Source: Amblyomma americanum
Lineage: Eukaryota; Arthropoda; Arachnida; Ixodida; Ixodidae
Assembly: GCF_052857255.1 (NCBI RefSeq)
Contig: NC_135498.1
Location: 113,099,723 to 113,163,722 of the forward strand
Length of the DNA: 64,000 nucleotides
Reading direction: 5' to 3'
Part shown: positions 46,906 to 57,748 of the stretch, in pieces
How positions within the stretch are numbered: the stretch's first letter is position 1
Layout of the letters: each line of letters begins with the position of its first letter
Translations under genes and position numbers: made by a program
Notes under the pieces: model-generated
What the model saw: the letters and a program-made list of their open reading frames with translations, nothing else
Told to the model about the DNA's origin: nothing
Databases searched by the model: none

Positions 46906-49104
46906 CTGATCAAAGGCATTACCTGCAAGAACGGCGCGTTGGTTGATATGTAGCTGCCATGAAGTTATTTTGCTGGATATAAACACAAGCACTAGCGACA
47001 TGCCGGCACCTGAACCTATGCGGTTTAGGAGTAATGAGAAATTCGAAGTGCATGGCGCACAGTTAATGTCACCTTTGTTAATTTAGTCTCGGTCTGTCTT
47101 GGCGACAGTGATGACCATGTTAACGCAGGGTTAACAAGACCGTGGAAAAGGCTGAAAAGAAATTTCTTGAGCGCCGCAGCTTGCCAGCTGAGTGACTCGT
47201 TCAGTAATCTATGCGTACAGGAACCAGAGACAGGTTAATGCAATCCCTCATTTTGTTTCGCGCCAAAAAAAATTTATTAGATTTAATGCCTGCTTCATGC
47301 TGATTATTATCAGAAAACGCCCTTTAGCGCTCATATTTCTCTCCGGCACCATTTTTCGCACACCCCACTTTCTTTCCAACAAAAGCCAGCATGCCGTTTC
47401 TGTTACGTTATCGACTTACCGAGTTCAGTCATAAAAGCGGCTGCGTTATGCACACTGTGCGGATGTGTCATTGAAGTAGCCAGTGGTGTTGGAAATATAG
47501 TGCTTTGAAAGAAACACGAAAAGGGAATGCAGTTAGTTACAAGAAGCTGTTGTTCTTACGACATGTACGTTAGTAGTTAGGCCATCACGACGAAGCAAAT
47601 ACAAGTACCGGCGATTATCATGATCAAGATGAGGAGCCTCAGTTCATCCACTACAGCGGCACTAAACATAGCTACTTCTGGGCGCATCCTTGGTATTATT
47701 GTGTTTGTTTTAAACTTCCACGATAACTACGCTCTTGTTTGTCGATGGTGGTAACCCTGTGGGACCCAGACTTTGGTTGCTCGGCAGTCTAACAGGAGTC
47801 AACAAGGGAAAAGGAAGAATTCACTCTACTACGTGTGACAACGGCTGGAGTGAATGCGGAGCGTTAGACGGCAGACGCGCACTTTGGAGAGAATTTAAAA
47901 TCAGTAATATCGATGTTGAAGGCTTGCACAGAGCGTGACTGGCAAAACGCAAAGTCCAACTTAATATTAATGATTGACAACACTCAGCGACTCTCATGCG
48001 GCTTGCCCAGAAAACAAGCCAGAGGCGTTGTCACTATCGCACAAGTTTTAACTGGTACGACTGCCGCCATTTTTTTGTTTATGCCCACTAATAAATTGTG
48101 ACCACCATGTGCTACTTTAAATACGAATATTGATTTCTAATTGTGTGCACAGGTGGAGAGCGAGAACTGCACGAGGCCGCCTTCCCTGCGCACTATTTTC
48201 CCGGGTAAACAGCGCGTTGCGCTCGCTGTTTGTTCCTAAGCATTGGGTAAAAGGCACGAAATGAATGTAACGGCTTTATGATACAATGTTTTCATCACAC
48301 TATACTCGGTTCCTACTATCTATCCGTCTCAGAGCGGAAGAAAATATAATGAAATGGAGATCAAATAAATGATATTACCCGTCCCCAACTTCTCCGTTTA
48401 TAACAAATCATAAACGCACGCTTCAACAGTGCCTCTCTCTAGAGAGACATTTCCGCACTAAACTATTCGCACTTGAAGTGCGGCCGTTAGTCGTGTCTGC
48501 TCAGCGATGCTAGGTAACAAATAACGGCTTGTAATTCGTTCGTTCATCGGATCACCTTTTAGAAATAGGCGCCCAATTCATTTCGTAAGAACTCGGTTCT
48601 CATGGTCTTGCAACCGCTCCACAGCACATCGCGCAAACTTCGTCTTCATGCTGTCTCTGTTTTGCTGGAATCAGAAAACTCGCGCTGTAAATGTTACCAA
48701 GATTTCAGTCTCGTCATCATGCACACATCCACGTAACAGCGCTATTAAAATGTACTTTTAGGCTAAAACACTGATAACAGAGTCTGAGTGGGCCGGTGAA
48801 CCTCGCACATAGTAGCAGACATCGAGGTTCTGCGCTAGATCCTTTTCAGACTAGTTCGCGGCGCCACCGCAGCTTAGCGTTCATTTTGTGAAAGTCATCG
48901 ATATTTATTATTATTACACTCACTATTCAGTCTGTTGCGGGTTGAGTGCCGTATACACGAAATATCGGAAGGAATTAATTCCCAAGCGCTCGTCCTTTCT
49001 CATAGCGTGGCAGCGAACGATGGTATTCGAAGGGAAGTTCCGTCTTCTGACGAAGAGCAGATCGTGTACTGTGGTCAGCTGTAGAAATGCATAAAAAAAG
49101 GATA
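46906..49104. other. Unassigned sequence
   Basis: No frame, repeat or RNA recognised on either strand. Confidence 0.4.
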
Positions 49105-49150
49105 AAAGATCATCACCACCACCACCATCGTCATCATCAGGCTAACTACA
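49105..49150 (-). repeat. Orphan RTE-like 3' tail
   Basis: GTAGTTAGCCTGATGATGAC followed by a (GGT)n/(GAT)n run on the minus strand resembles the RTE terminus GTAGTAAGGC(TGA)n at 49598-49630. Confidence 0.45.
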
Positions 49151-49584
49151 TACGCTGTTCTCCGGTAGCGGTCGCCACCTTATTCCCGCAAACTTATCTC
49201 AAGTAGAACGTACATCTACATAACGCTACATAAGGTGCTGCGTATTTGCCAGTAATTGTATATTGCCTGAATAAAGTTGCCGACGTGCTCCGTCGCTGAT
49301 TATATTAGGCAATGAAAATTGTTTTTACGGCGTGGGCCTTTTACTGATTGCTCTGTAAGCCCTCTCGTAGATGACAGATCCATCCAAGATCACCGATCGG
49401 AACGAAACAAGAAGATGATGAGCGCCCAAAGACAGGAGCCGCGATGGGAGAAGGAAGGGAGGTGGGGACAAAAATGGAGGGAAACTCTAGTGGACAGACA
49501 GGTAGGAATAAGAGAAAGAACTCAAGGACCCTTGCTTGGGTGACACGACGGCAATGCGTAAGCGGTCGACCTTATGAACTACGC
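49151..49584. other. Unassigned flank of the RTE element
   Basis: No feature recognised. Confidence 0.4.
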
Positions 49585-52449
49585 TCATTGACAACGTCAT
49601 CATCATCATCATCATCATCAGCCTTACTACACCCACTGCAGGGCAAAGGCCTCTCCCCTGTCTCTCCAATTAACCCTATCCTTTGCCAGCTGCATCCACC
49701 CTTTGCCTGCAAACTTCTTAATCTCATCCGCCCACCTAACCTTCTGCCGCCCCCTGCTACGCTTACTTTCTCTTGGAACCCACTCCGTTACCCTTACAGA
49801 CCAGCGGTTATCCTGCCTTCGCATTACATGCCCTGCCCAAGCCCATTTCTTTCTCTTGATTTCGACTAGGATGTCATTAACCCGTGTTTGTTCCCTCACC
49901 CACTCTGCCCGCTTCCGATCTCTTAACGTTACACCTATCATTTTTCTTTCCATGGCTCGCTGCGTTGTCCTTAACTTAAGCTGAACTCTTTTCGTTAGCC
50001 TCCACGTTTCTGCCCCGTAGGTGAGTACCGGTAAGATTATGCTGTTGTACACTTTCCTCTTCAGGGAAATTGGTAAACTGCCAATCATGATCTGCGAGAA
50101 TTTGCCATATGCGCTCCACCCCATTCTTATCCTTCTAGTTATCTCCCTCTCATGATCGGGATCAGCTGTCACTACCTGCCCTAAGTAGACGTATTCCGGC
50201 ACAATTTCTAGGCTCTCGCTGCCAATTGTGAACTGTTGTTCCCTTGCTAGGCTGTTGAACATTACCTTGGTTTTCTGCATGTTAATTTTTAGACCCATCG
50301 ATCTGCTCTGCCTGTCTAACTCGTTGATCATGATTTGCAGTTCACCTCCTGAGTGACTCAGCAAGGCAATGTCATCAGCAAATCGCAGATTATTTAGATA
50401 TTCTCCATTTATTCTTATTCCCAACTTTTCCCAATTCAGGCCTCGAAAAACCTCCTGCAAACATGCGGTGAACAGCATTGGCGAGATCGTGTCCCCTTGC
50501 CTGACGCCCTTTCTTATTGGAATTTTATTGCTGACTTTATGGAGGACTATAGTAGCTGTGCAGTTGCTATATATATCTTCCAGTATTTTGACATAAGGCT
50601 CTTCTACCCCCTGATTACGCAATGCCGGTATGACTGCTGAGGTTTCCACTGAGTCGAATGCTTTCTCGTAATCAATGAAAGCTATATAGTGAGGTAGGTT
50701 ATATTCTGCGCATTTCTCTATCACCTGATTGATGGTGTGAATATGATCTATTGTGGAATATCCTTTACGAAAGCCTGCCTGATCTTTTGGTTGATTAAAG
50801 TCTAACGTTGCCCTGACTCTATTAGCGATTACCTTAGTAAATACTTTGTAGGCAACGGATAGTAAGCTGATCGGCCTGTAATTTTTCAAGTCCTTGGCGT
50901 CTCCCTTCTTATGAATTAAGATAATGTTTGCATTTTTCCAAGCTTCTGGTACAGTCGAGGTCATAAGGCATAGCGTATACAGGGTGGCTAGTTTTTCTAG
51001 CACGATGTCCCCTCCATCCTTCAACAGATCTGCTGTTACCTGATCCTCCCCAGCTGCTTTTCCCCTTTTCATTGCTTCTAAGGCTTTCTTTACTTCATCT
51101 TTCGTTACTGGCGGGATGACGCATTGCTGTGCACTGCTGTCTTTCTCATTAGCGCTCTGATTACATTGGCTACTGTACAGGTCTGTGTAGAACTCTTCGG
51201 CTACGTTAACTATCTTATCCATATTGCTAATGACATTGCCCTGCTTGTCTCTTAATGCATACATCTGGTTTTTACCTATGCCTAGTTTCCTTTTCACTGT
51301 TTTTAGGCTACCCCCGTTCTTTATAGCATGCTCGATTCTCTCTATATTAAACTTCCTTATGTCGGCTACCTTGCGCTTATTTATTAACTTTGATAGCTCC
51401 GTTAGCTCTATTCTATCGGTAGTGTTAGATGCCTTCATGTTTTGGCGCTTCTTAATCAGATCTTTCGTCACCTGAGATAGCTTCCCGGTATCTTTTCGAA
51501 CTGTCCTACCGCCTACTTCTACTGCGCACTCCGTAATTATTGATGTCAGGTTATCGTGCATTGAATGAACATCAAGATCATCTTCCTCAGTTAAGGCCGA
51601 ATATCTGTTTTGCAGCGCTATCCTAAACTCCTGTGCTTTCCCTCTTACGGCTAACTCGTTAATGGTCTTCTTCTTCGCTAGCTTCTTCCGTTCCCTCTTC
51701 AAGTCTAAGCTAATTCTAGACCTTACCATTCTATGGTCGCTGCAGCGCACCCTTCCGAGGACGGCCACATCCTGAATGATGCCAGGTTTAGCGCACAGTA
51801 TGAAGTCGATTTCATTTTTAATCTCACCATTGGGGCTCTTCCAGGTCCACTTCCTGTTTTCTCGTTTGCGGAAGAAGGTATTCATGATCCGTAAATTATT
51901 TCTATCCGCGAATTCGACTAATAACTCTCCCCTGCTATTTCTAGAGCCTATCCCATAGTCACCTACCGCGTGGTCGTCAGCCTGCTTCTTGCCCACCTTC
52001 GCATTGAAGTCGCCCATCAGTACAGTGTACTGCGATTTTACTCTATTCATTGCTGATTCTACGTCCTCATAGAAGCTTTCAACGGTCTGGTCATCATGGC
52101 TGGATGTGGGTGCGTAGGCCTGCACCACTTTCAGCTTGTACCTCCTATTCAGCCTAATTACTATAGCTGCTACCCTCTCGTTAATACTGTAGAACTCCGC
52201 TACGTTGCCGGCTATATCCTTATTAATGAGGAAACCCACACCTAGTTCTCGTCTATCCTCTAACCCGCGATAGCACAATATGTGTCCGTCCTTTAGTACT
52301 GTATACGCCTCACCTGTCCTCCTAACTTCGCTAAGCCCTATCACATCCCATTTAATTCCCGCTATTTCCTCAAACAGCACTGCTAGGCTAGCCTCACTAG
52401 CTAAAGTTCTAGCGTTAAACGTTGCCAGGTGCAGATTCATTGACAACGT
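49585..52449 (-). mobile_element. RTE-type LINE with intact ORF and target duplication
   Basis: Element 49598-52436 is flanked by TCATTGACAACGT at 49585-49597 and 52437-52449 (perfect 13 bp). The 3' end is GTAGTAAGGC plus (TGATGATGA)n, typical of RTE. The 5' border coincides with the ORF start, so the copy has no 5' UTR. Confidence 0.93.
49627..52440 (-). CDS. RTE endonuclease-reverse transcriptase, intact frame
   Basis: The ATG at 52440 (MNLHLATFNARTL) gives 937 codons to a stop at 49627; two upstream non-ATG codons are ignored. APE-type endonuclease (about 1-240): TFNARTL, GLSEVRRTGE (Glu), YAPTSSHDD, LMGDFNAKVG, NEIDFIL, SDHRMVRSRI. RT (about 450-720): GKAAGEDQVTADLLKDG, IHKKGDAKDLKNYRPISLLS, GFRKGYSTIDHIH, HYIAFIDYEKAFDSV, GVRQGDTISPMLF, and FADDIALLSHS. 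The thumb and C-terminal region are YLGQVVTADPDHEREITRRI and RWADEIKKFAGKGW..RDRGEAFALQWV. All catalytic boxes are intact with no stop or shift. RTE proteins are usually about 950-1050 residues, so at most a short N-terminal piece is absent. Confidence 0.93.
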   Translation of the reverse strand: MNLHLATFNARTLASEASLAVLFEEIAGIKWDVIGLSEVRRTGEAYTVLKDGHILCYRGLEDRRELGVGFLINKDIAGNVAEFYSINERVAAIVIRLNRRYKLKVVQAYAPTSSHDDQTVESFYEDVESAMNRVKSQYTVLMGDFNAKVGKKQADDHAVGDYGIGSRNSRGELLVEFADRNNLRIMNTFFRKRENRKWTWKSPNGEIKNEIDFILCAKPGIIQDVAVLGRVRCSDHRMVRSRISLDLKRERKKLAKKKTINELAVRGKAQEFRIALQNRYSALTEEDDLDVHSMHDNLTSIITECAVEVGGRTVRKDTGKLSQVTKDLIKKRQNMKASNTTDRIELTELSKLINKRKVADIRKFNIERIEHAIKNGGSLKTVKRKLGIGKNQMYALRDKQGNVISNMDKIVNVAEEFYTDLYSSQCNQSANEKDSSAQQCVIPPVTKDEVKKALEAMKRGKAAGEDQVTADLLKDGGDIVLEKLATLYTLCLMTSTVPEAWKNANIILIHKKGDAKDLKNYRPISLLSVAYKVFTKVIANRVRATLDFNQPKDQAGFRKGYSTIDHIHTINQVIEKCAEYNLPHYIAFIDYEKAFDSVETSAVIPALRNQGVEEPYVKILEDIYSNCTATIVLHKVSNKIPIRKGVRQGDTISPMLFTACLQEVFRGLNWEKLGIRINGEYLNNLRFADDIALLSHSGGELQIMINELDRQSRSMGLKINMQKTKVMFNSLAREQQFTIGSESLEIVPEYVYLGQVVTADPDHEREITRRIRMGWSAYGKFSQIMIGSLPISLKRKVYNSIILPVLTYGAETWRLTKRVQLKLRTTQRAMERKMIGVTLRDRKRAEWVREQTRVNDILVEIKRKKWAWAGHVMRRQDNRWSVRVTEWVPRESKRSRGRQKVRWADEIKKFAGKGWMQLAKDRVNWRDRGEAFALQWV

Positions 52450-52559
52450 ACTGATTTCTTTTTAATATATGCTACTTTTCGTTCTTGGTGTCTGCGTTCT
52501 TTCCATATCCTTTTAACGTCGCGACATCAATCATTCCTTCCTTTACAGCCGTACATCTC

Positions 52560-52780
52560 TCGGAGGCCTCACACCAATCCTGGTGCAGTGGTGCAGCGGT
52601 TAGGCGATGCGCCACTGCCCTGCGTTGGCACGCGCTGCTATCCACGGCACTTGTACAACCCAGGCTGCTCTTGTGCGACCCGGGTTGCTCTTCCCGAGCG
52701 ACCTCTCGCGATCAATTATTAATTTAGCTGCCGCCTGCCACGGTAGGCAGTTTGCTCACATTCCGGTGGGCAGGGCCGCA
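52560..52780 (+). repeat. SINE-like family S2, copy 3
   Basis: ATCCTGGTGCAGTGGTGCAG, CGGTTAGGCGATGCGCCACTG, GGGTTGCTCTTCCCGAGCGA, CACGGTAGGCAGTTTGCTCAC, CCGGTGGGCAGG. An internal duplication of the CCCAGGCTGCTCTT-type block is seen. Confidence 0.75.
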
Positions 52781-53699
52781 CTCGTAGAGCTTCAAGTAGG
52801 GTGTCACTTTCTCCTCGACATGCCCCCTCTAATGCTCGCGCTTTAAAAAAAGCTGGCCAGGAGAAGAGAGAGGGAGAGAGAAACAAGACTGGCTACAGTG
52901 GGAGGAAGAAAGCAGAAAGGGGAAAAAACGAAGGGACGCGGTTACAATAGGAGACAGCGAAATAAGAGATCTGAATCTCCAGTTGCCAGGGTAGCTGTGG
53001 AAACTGCACGGGCACACGGGCACGCTGCATGGGCCGCCAAGGAAAGAAAACAAACCGAAAACCAGCTCCCACGGAAGGCGCAGAACTTGCTGTGCCGCAG
53101 TGCATTGAGTGATACGGAGGACGCTTGTCGCTCTAATGAGGCTCAGTGTAGGCGTAGACAAGACCCAGTTGTGCTTGCCGGCGAGCAAGAAACCCGTGTG
53201 CTCCTTGCTTGATTTTACACAATATTTTACACCACAATTTAGATCAAAATTGTTTTATTCGCAGTCTTGTATTTTTTTCTGATTATGTTCATCTTTTAAT
53301 CTTCTTTTAGCTGAGCGAGATGAGAAAATAAACAATTCCCTAATACCGATTAGAAATTATTTCACACGTACTGAAAGAGCCAAATTACACGCTGCGATCA
53401 GCAAAATGGCACCGTACCGTTCAGTATGCCTGGAGGCGAACAATAGTGAACTGCGCTATTAGTGCTCTATATGAACCGTACAGCGATGACATCTAGAATT
53501 ATTACCAATTTCTTAGTGTCACCTCGAGGTACTTCTTATGCAAAGAGATGTAACCGAATCCTCAATAAAATTTAGAAAAATTGTAGAAAGCTCAAGCTCC
53601 GCCTTAAGCATATGACGCAGCAGCGAAAATGGGTTGAAGCTAATATGTGCGGAAGTGGTCATTCTCTGTTTTGCATTGATTGACACCTGGGAGTCTTCA
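52781..53699. other. Unassigned sequence
   Basis: An Arg/Lys/Ala-rich open frame (52898-53212, plus) has no recognisable domain. Nothing else is supported. Confidence 0.4.
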
Positions 53700-53905
53700 T
53701 ACAATGCTGGCGCAGTGGCGCAGCAGTTCAGCGATGCGCCATTACCCTGCGACGGCAGGCACTGCCATCAGTGGAGTTTGTGAGACCCAGTTCGCTCTTC
53801 CCCAGCAAACCCTCGCGAACAATCATTAATTCAACTACCACATGGTACGGTGGGCAGTTTGCGCGAAATCCGGTGGGAAGGTTGAGATGAGGTGAGAAGG
53901 CCACC
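53700..53905 (+). repeat. SINE-like family S2, copy 4
   Basis: TGGCGCAGTGGCGCAGCAG, GCGATGCGCCATTACCCTGCG, GCTCTTCCCCAGCAAACC, CAATCATTAATTCAAC, GGTGGGCAGTTTGC align with the other copies. Confidence 0.75.
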
Positions 53906-54073
53906 CCGGGTGAATGGGCCATCCTGGATCGCCCTTATCCGGCTGATTTTTCGCTTGCAACGCCGCTGCCGACGACGACAATGGGTTTCCAGCAGAAGGG
54001 GAGCCTTAAAGCAGTTGCGATAAATTATCAGAGATAAATTGACCACCGCCCAGAAATCCGCCACTCCACTCAC

Positions 54074-54181
54074 CATGCGGATCTGCTGCGATCCGAAGTG
54101 CCTCGAATCGTCTTCGAAGTTGGTTGCTAACACAATGTCGGCTGCAGCCAGTAAAGAGATACTCAGTGCTGCGGGTAGCAT
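54074..54181 (-). CDS. Candidate first exon of a tick lipocalin-like secreted protein
   Basis: The ATG at 54181 opens 36 codons: MLPAALSISLLAAADIVLA is a good signal peptide, followed by an acidic start TNFEDDSRHFGSQQIRM. A strong donor GTGAGTGG follows at 54073 (phase 0). The D-D-x-R-x-F-G-x-Q pattern resembles the mature N-terminus of tick salivary lipocalins of the histamine-binding type; this comparison is from memory. No second exon is recognisable below it on the minus strand, where SINEs, an RTE and unassigned sequence follow. It may be a broken gene or chance. Confidence 0.35.
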
Positions 54182-54239
54182 TGCTACAATGGTATAATGA
54201 ACGTCCTACGATGAAGTCACATGCAAATGCCAGCATAAC

Positions 54240-55985
54240 TTTACGGTGGTGACAGGCGGCGACCTTCTCATTGCATTCACACTTTTAATCGCGTCACTTC
54301 CAGATGAATGAATTTTTTAGAGAAAGATGAAACAATGAATGATTGTTAAGTTGATATGAAATAGGCGGCATTTTGTTACTCTGCACTAAGGGAAAGGGAC
54401 AAAGGAATATTAAGGAGAAATTCAAGAGAGCGCTGAGTTAAATGTGAAGATTATCAGTTAAAGAAGTAAGGATTCCGCATCTGGCAGAATTGTAGAGTAT
54501 CTCAAGAAACGAAGCAGCGCCGGTTTTCAGACGTGTTATTCGAAGGTGTTGCAAGATATCTGCCTACGCACACAATGTGCGTTAGTTTCATGTGAGCTGT
54601 CACATGTCCGGCATACAAAACAAAAAAAAACAACTTCTTAATTATGTGCGCAGCGAACAGAATCTTTACGCAAACTTTCTTCTATTGCTTCGGTAGCGCT
54701 AACAATAAAGCGTGATAACTAATATTCCGTACTTTACACCGATTCGCTCCTCTCACTTGCATGCTGCAAAAATGCGGGCTCAGGATAAAAAAAAAAGGCT
54801 CACTTGCAGTGATATTTACTCAGTAGCGTGCAAAAATATAGATCTTTTATTTCTAATGAGTTGTGGTGGCCCGATTAGCTTGGAGCAATTCCTGCCTCAC
54901 TGCTGACAAGGGACTGCGTTTGAAATCATGCCCAGCAACTTTCAATTACATATGAAATATATTTACGCAGGTGGTGGCTGTTTTAACGCTTTATATCACT
55001 GGGACTGCAGTAACTGACATATGATGTAAATTCAGCCTTTTGCGCCAGCAAATGAAATATTCTTCACTTTCCCGACATCCGCCAAAGCGAAAGCGCTCAG
55101 AACGCTATCGATGCTCGCGACTTATTCGTAAAAATCTGCTCTAGATGCTACTTTGGGTCAAACAGCGGGCGCACCCCAGATTACAATATTCCTGTCGATT
55201 GAATGTGTTGCCAATATCCATCCTGCTTTAAATCTGACTGAACTCATTTAACTGTGCGACGTAGTAAGTAGCGATTATAATCTGCGCCTGAACTTCAAAT
55301 GCTACGTCGTTATTTAGATTGTGTGGCCATCTTCAAACGCTGACAAATTAGGTACTGGTTCATCATCTTGGAATTCACGCGGCTCGTAAACACTGGATCA
55401 CTGTTGAATAAGCAATTACAGTTTTATCTTGGAAATAACATTCTTTAGCAATAAAGCCTGGCTTAAATGAGAGCTGCGGAATGCACGTGGCATTCGTGAT
55501 TGCGCACTGAAAAGTTTAGTGCAACCGCCCTAGACTTGATTTTCATAGAAATAAGGCCAGCTGACTATACTTCCGCAGCTGGCCGCATTTCAAATGATCC
55601 GGCGAAGTCATGCACATAAGTCATACGGTATCGCCACTCAGCCGCCGTATGCAGAGCACATGTGAGGCAAACAGGAATTTGTAGCTGCCAATTGAGCGAT
55701 ATTACTTGGGGGAAATTCAAAGCGATATAAAACAACGAACCCGATATGTCCACAAAATGAACATAGAATTCCTTGCATATGAAAATACTGCAATGCCCTG
55801 CACTACCACAGTTCTTTGGAAAAACTGAGCGCTGAAGACGGGCAGTTGACCCTTTCTATAGGCAATAATGCACTGATAGAACATTTGGGGCATTTTATCG
55901 CGGTACCGTTAATTCTCTCGTTCTGCCGAAAATCCGGTATTATTGTTACTAGCGAAAAAGCAAGAGACCCACCTGACTCCTAGGT
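54240..55985. other. Unassigned sequence
   Basis: No frame or repeat recognised. Confidence 0.4.
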
Positions 55986-55989
55986 AACG

Positions 55990-56230
55990 CGACCTTGTGA
56001 CGTCGTCAAAACTTGCCCACCATTGTAGGGGGTAATCTGAACACCAGATTATGAGCAAACCGTGCACGGTTGCGGGTGGCAGTGAAATTAATAACTGGTC
56101 TCGAGTGGTCGCTCGGGAAGAACAACCTTGGTGCCACAAGCGCCAGCGGCGGGTGTGTTTGATATAGTTACCTGCCGGGGCAGCGGTGCATCACTTAACA
56201 GCTGCACCACTGCGCCAGGAGTTGCTTGAG
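55990..56230 (-). repeat. SINE-like family S2, copy 5
   Basis: Reverse complement reads CAACTCCTGGCGCAGTGGTG, CAGCTGTTAAGTGATGCACCG, TGTTCTTCCCGAGCGACC, TTATTAATTTCACTGCCACC and GCACGGTTTGCTCA. Confidence 0.75.
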
Positions 56231-56469
56231 GACTTCCCGCGATCTTTGAATATAAAGCAGAGAATAACCAATGGTGCGAATAGATACGCAAAGGGGACCA
56301 CAGGCCCACGTTTCTACCGAGAAAGGCCTCGGCATTGCGTTCGCTTTGGAGATGCCGGAAAAAAATTCGCTTTCTCAATATCAAACATCATGTTTGTTGG
56401 GACTATGAGCCCTGGGCTGCAAAACCGACCCTCTACTACATACCTGGCCACTCTAAAATCGTCAAGAAA

Positions 56470-56950
56470 GGTCATCATGGAAAGTCATAACGCAAGAGAA
56501 GCGGAGACGAAGATATAGAAACATGAACGGCAGGACTACTAAATAAGGCTACGTTCAGGTCTGAAGAACCGTTTTATGGTCACGCCCGAAGGATCACAAA
56601 ACATTCCATGATGAATCACCAACAAGCCCGCACCAAGATATTAATCTATGCTATTTCTGCTACATTTGGTTCCTTCCTTTCGCAAGAGGCCACATAAGCA
56701 TCATGTTTGGCAATTTAATTGCAATCACGACCTGCAAATCAAGAGTTCAGTCGTACTACCTCAAGCGAAAGCTGGTGCTCTGCAAAACCAAGGCTACGTT
56801 CGGGTTTGGTGAACCGTCTGGGAGTAACGCCAGAAGGATCACGAATCAGCGCTTGTTCTGCCTTTCCCGTTTTTATATCTTCTTCCCCGCTTCTTTGGTG
56901 CTGCCACTCTACATGATGAATCATCGGTTAGCCTTCACAAAGATATTAGA
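56470..56950. repeat. Complex repeat with direct and inverted parts
   Basis: Direct pair: CTACGTTC.GGT..G..GAACCGT..GG..(A/C)ACGCC.GAAGGATCAC at 56549-56602 and 56791-56846, each followed by CATGATGAATCA and AAGATATTA (56608-56642 and 56913-56949). Inverted pair: 56476-56532 (minus) versus 56866-56920 (plus), sharing TATATCTTC(G/T)TC(T/C)CCGCTTCT. It looks like a foldback or rearranged repeat. Frames across it are not convincing. Confidence 0.55.
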
Positions 56951-57049
56951 AAACAGGTGCATTGACATTTCCGCCTTGGTAGAAAGTCTGTCGAAAACGT
57001 CTACGCATTGCACGGCCGATGGCGTCAGGAGTTATATTCCATTTACAGA

Positions 57050-57235
57050 GTTTAGCTTCCCAAAGCGACTCAGGTTGTGAGCAAAACCCCGGAGTAGACG
57101 GCTCCAGATAATTTAGATAACGTGTGGTTCTTCAACGTGCACTGACATCGAGCAGTGCGCGGGCCTCTAGCATTTCACCTCTATCGAAAAGAGACCGCCG
57201 CGGCTGGGATAGTACCCGCATCTTGCTACAAGGGT
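57050..57235 (-). repeat. Ruka-like SINE, diverged copy
   Basis: Reverse complement carries CCGCGGCGGTC, TCGATAGAGGTGAAATGCTAGAGGCCC-like sequence, GATGTCAGTGCACGTTGAAG and GAGTCGCTTTGGGAAGC, with decay at both ends. Confidence 0.7.
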
Positions 57236-57510
57236 CATGTTGTTAGGCTGATGAATGGAAATCAGACGTATTCTGTAATTACCTCTGTCTCAGAGACACT
57301 GGTTAAGAAATTTAAGAGGAGCGTACCAGAAAACTCCAGGTGGGCAGAATTAGCCGTAAATTCTTATGCACAGCAGTCGGAATTTGGTTTGGAAAACATT
57401 GGTTCTATAGGTCTGGTGTGAAAGCAACGTTTTGTGCCAGGCATTCAAGAATGTGTCCGCGGGTGCATGAGTGAGAGAGCTGAAAAAAAGCAGCTCGGAA
57501 ATTTAAGGTG

Positions 57511-57748
57511 ATTGGTTTGGTTTACGGGGGTTTAACGTCCCAAAGGGACTCAGGCTATGAGAGACGCCGTAGTGAAGGGCTCCGGGAATTTCGATCACCT
57601 GGGGTTCTTTAACGTGCACTGACATCGCAGAGTACACGGGCCTCTAGAATTTCGCCTCCATCGAGATTAGACCGCCTCGGCCGAGATCGAACCCGCGTCT
57701 TTCGGGCCAGCAGCCGAGCGCCATAACCACTCAGCCACTGCGGCGGCC
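57511..57748 (-). repeat. Ruka-like SINE, complete copy
   Basis: Reverse complement has GCCGCCGCAGTGGCTGAGTGG (A box), GGGTTCGATCTCGGCCGAGG (B box), TTAAAGAACCCCAGGTGATC, and a tail CGTTAAACCCCCGTAAACC. It lies 275 bp from the older copy in the same orientation. Confidence 0.88.

Noticed and set aside
49591..49620. (CAT)n run as a coding His repeat or separate microsatellite
   Set aside because: It is the 3' tail of the RTE element and lies inside its target duplications.
52898..53212. 104-codon basic plus frame
   Set aside because: Low-complexity Arg/Lys/Ala content, no recognisable domain.
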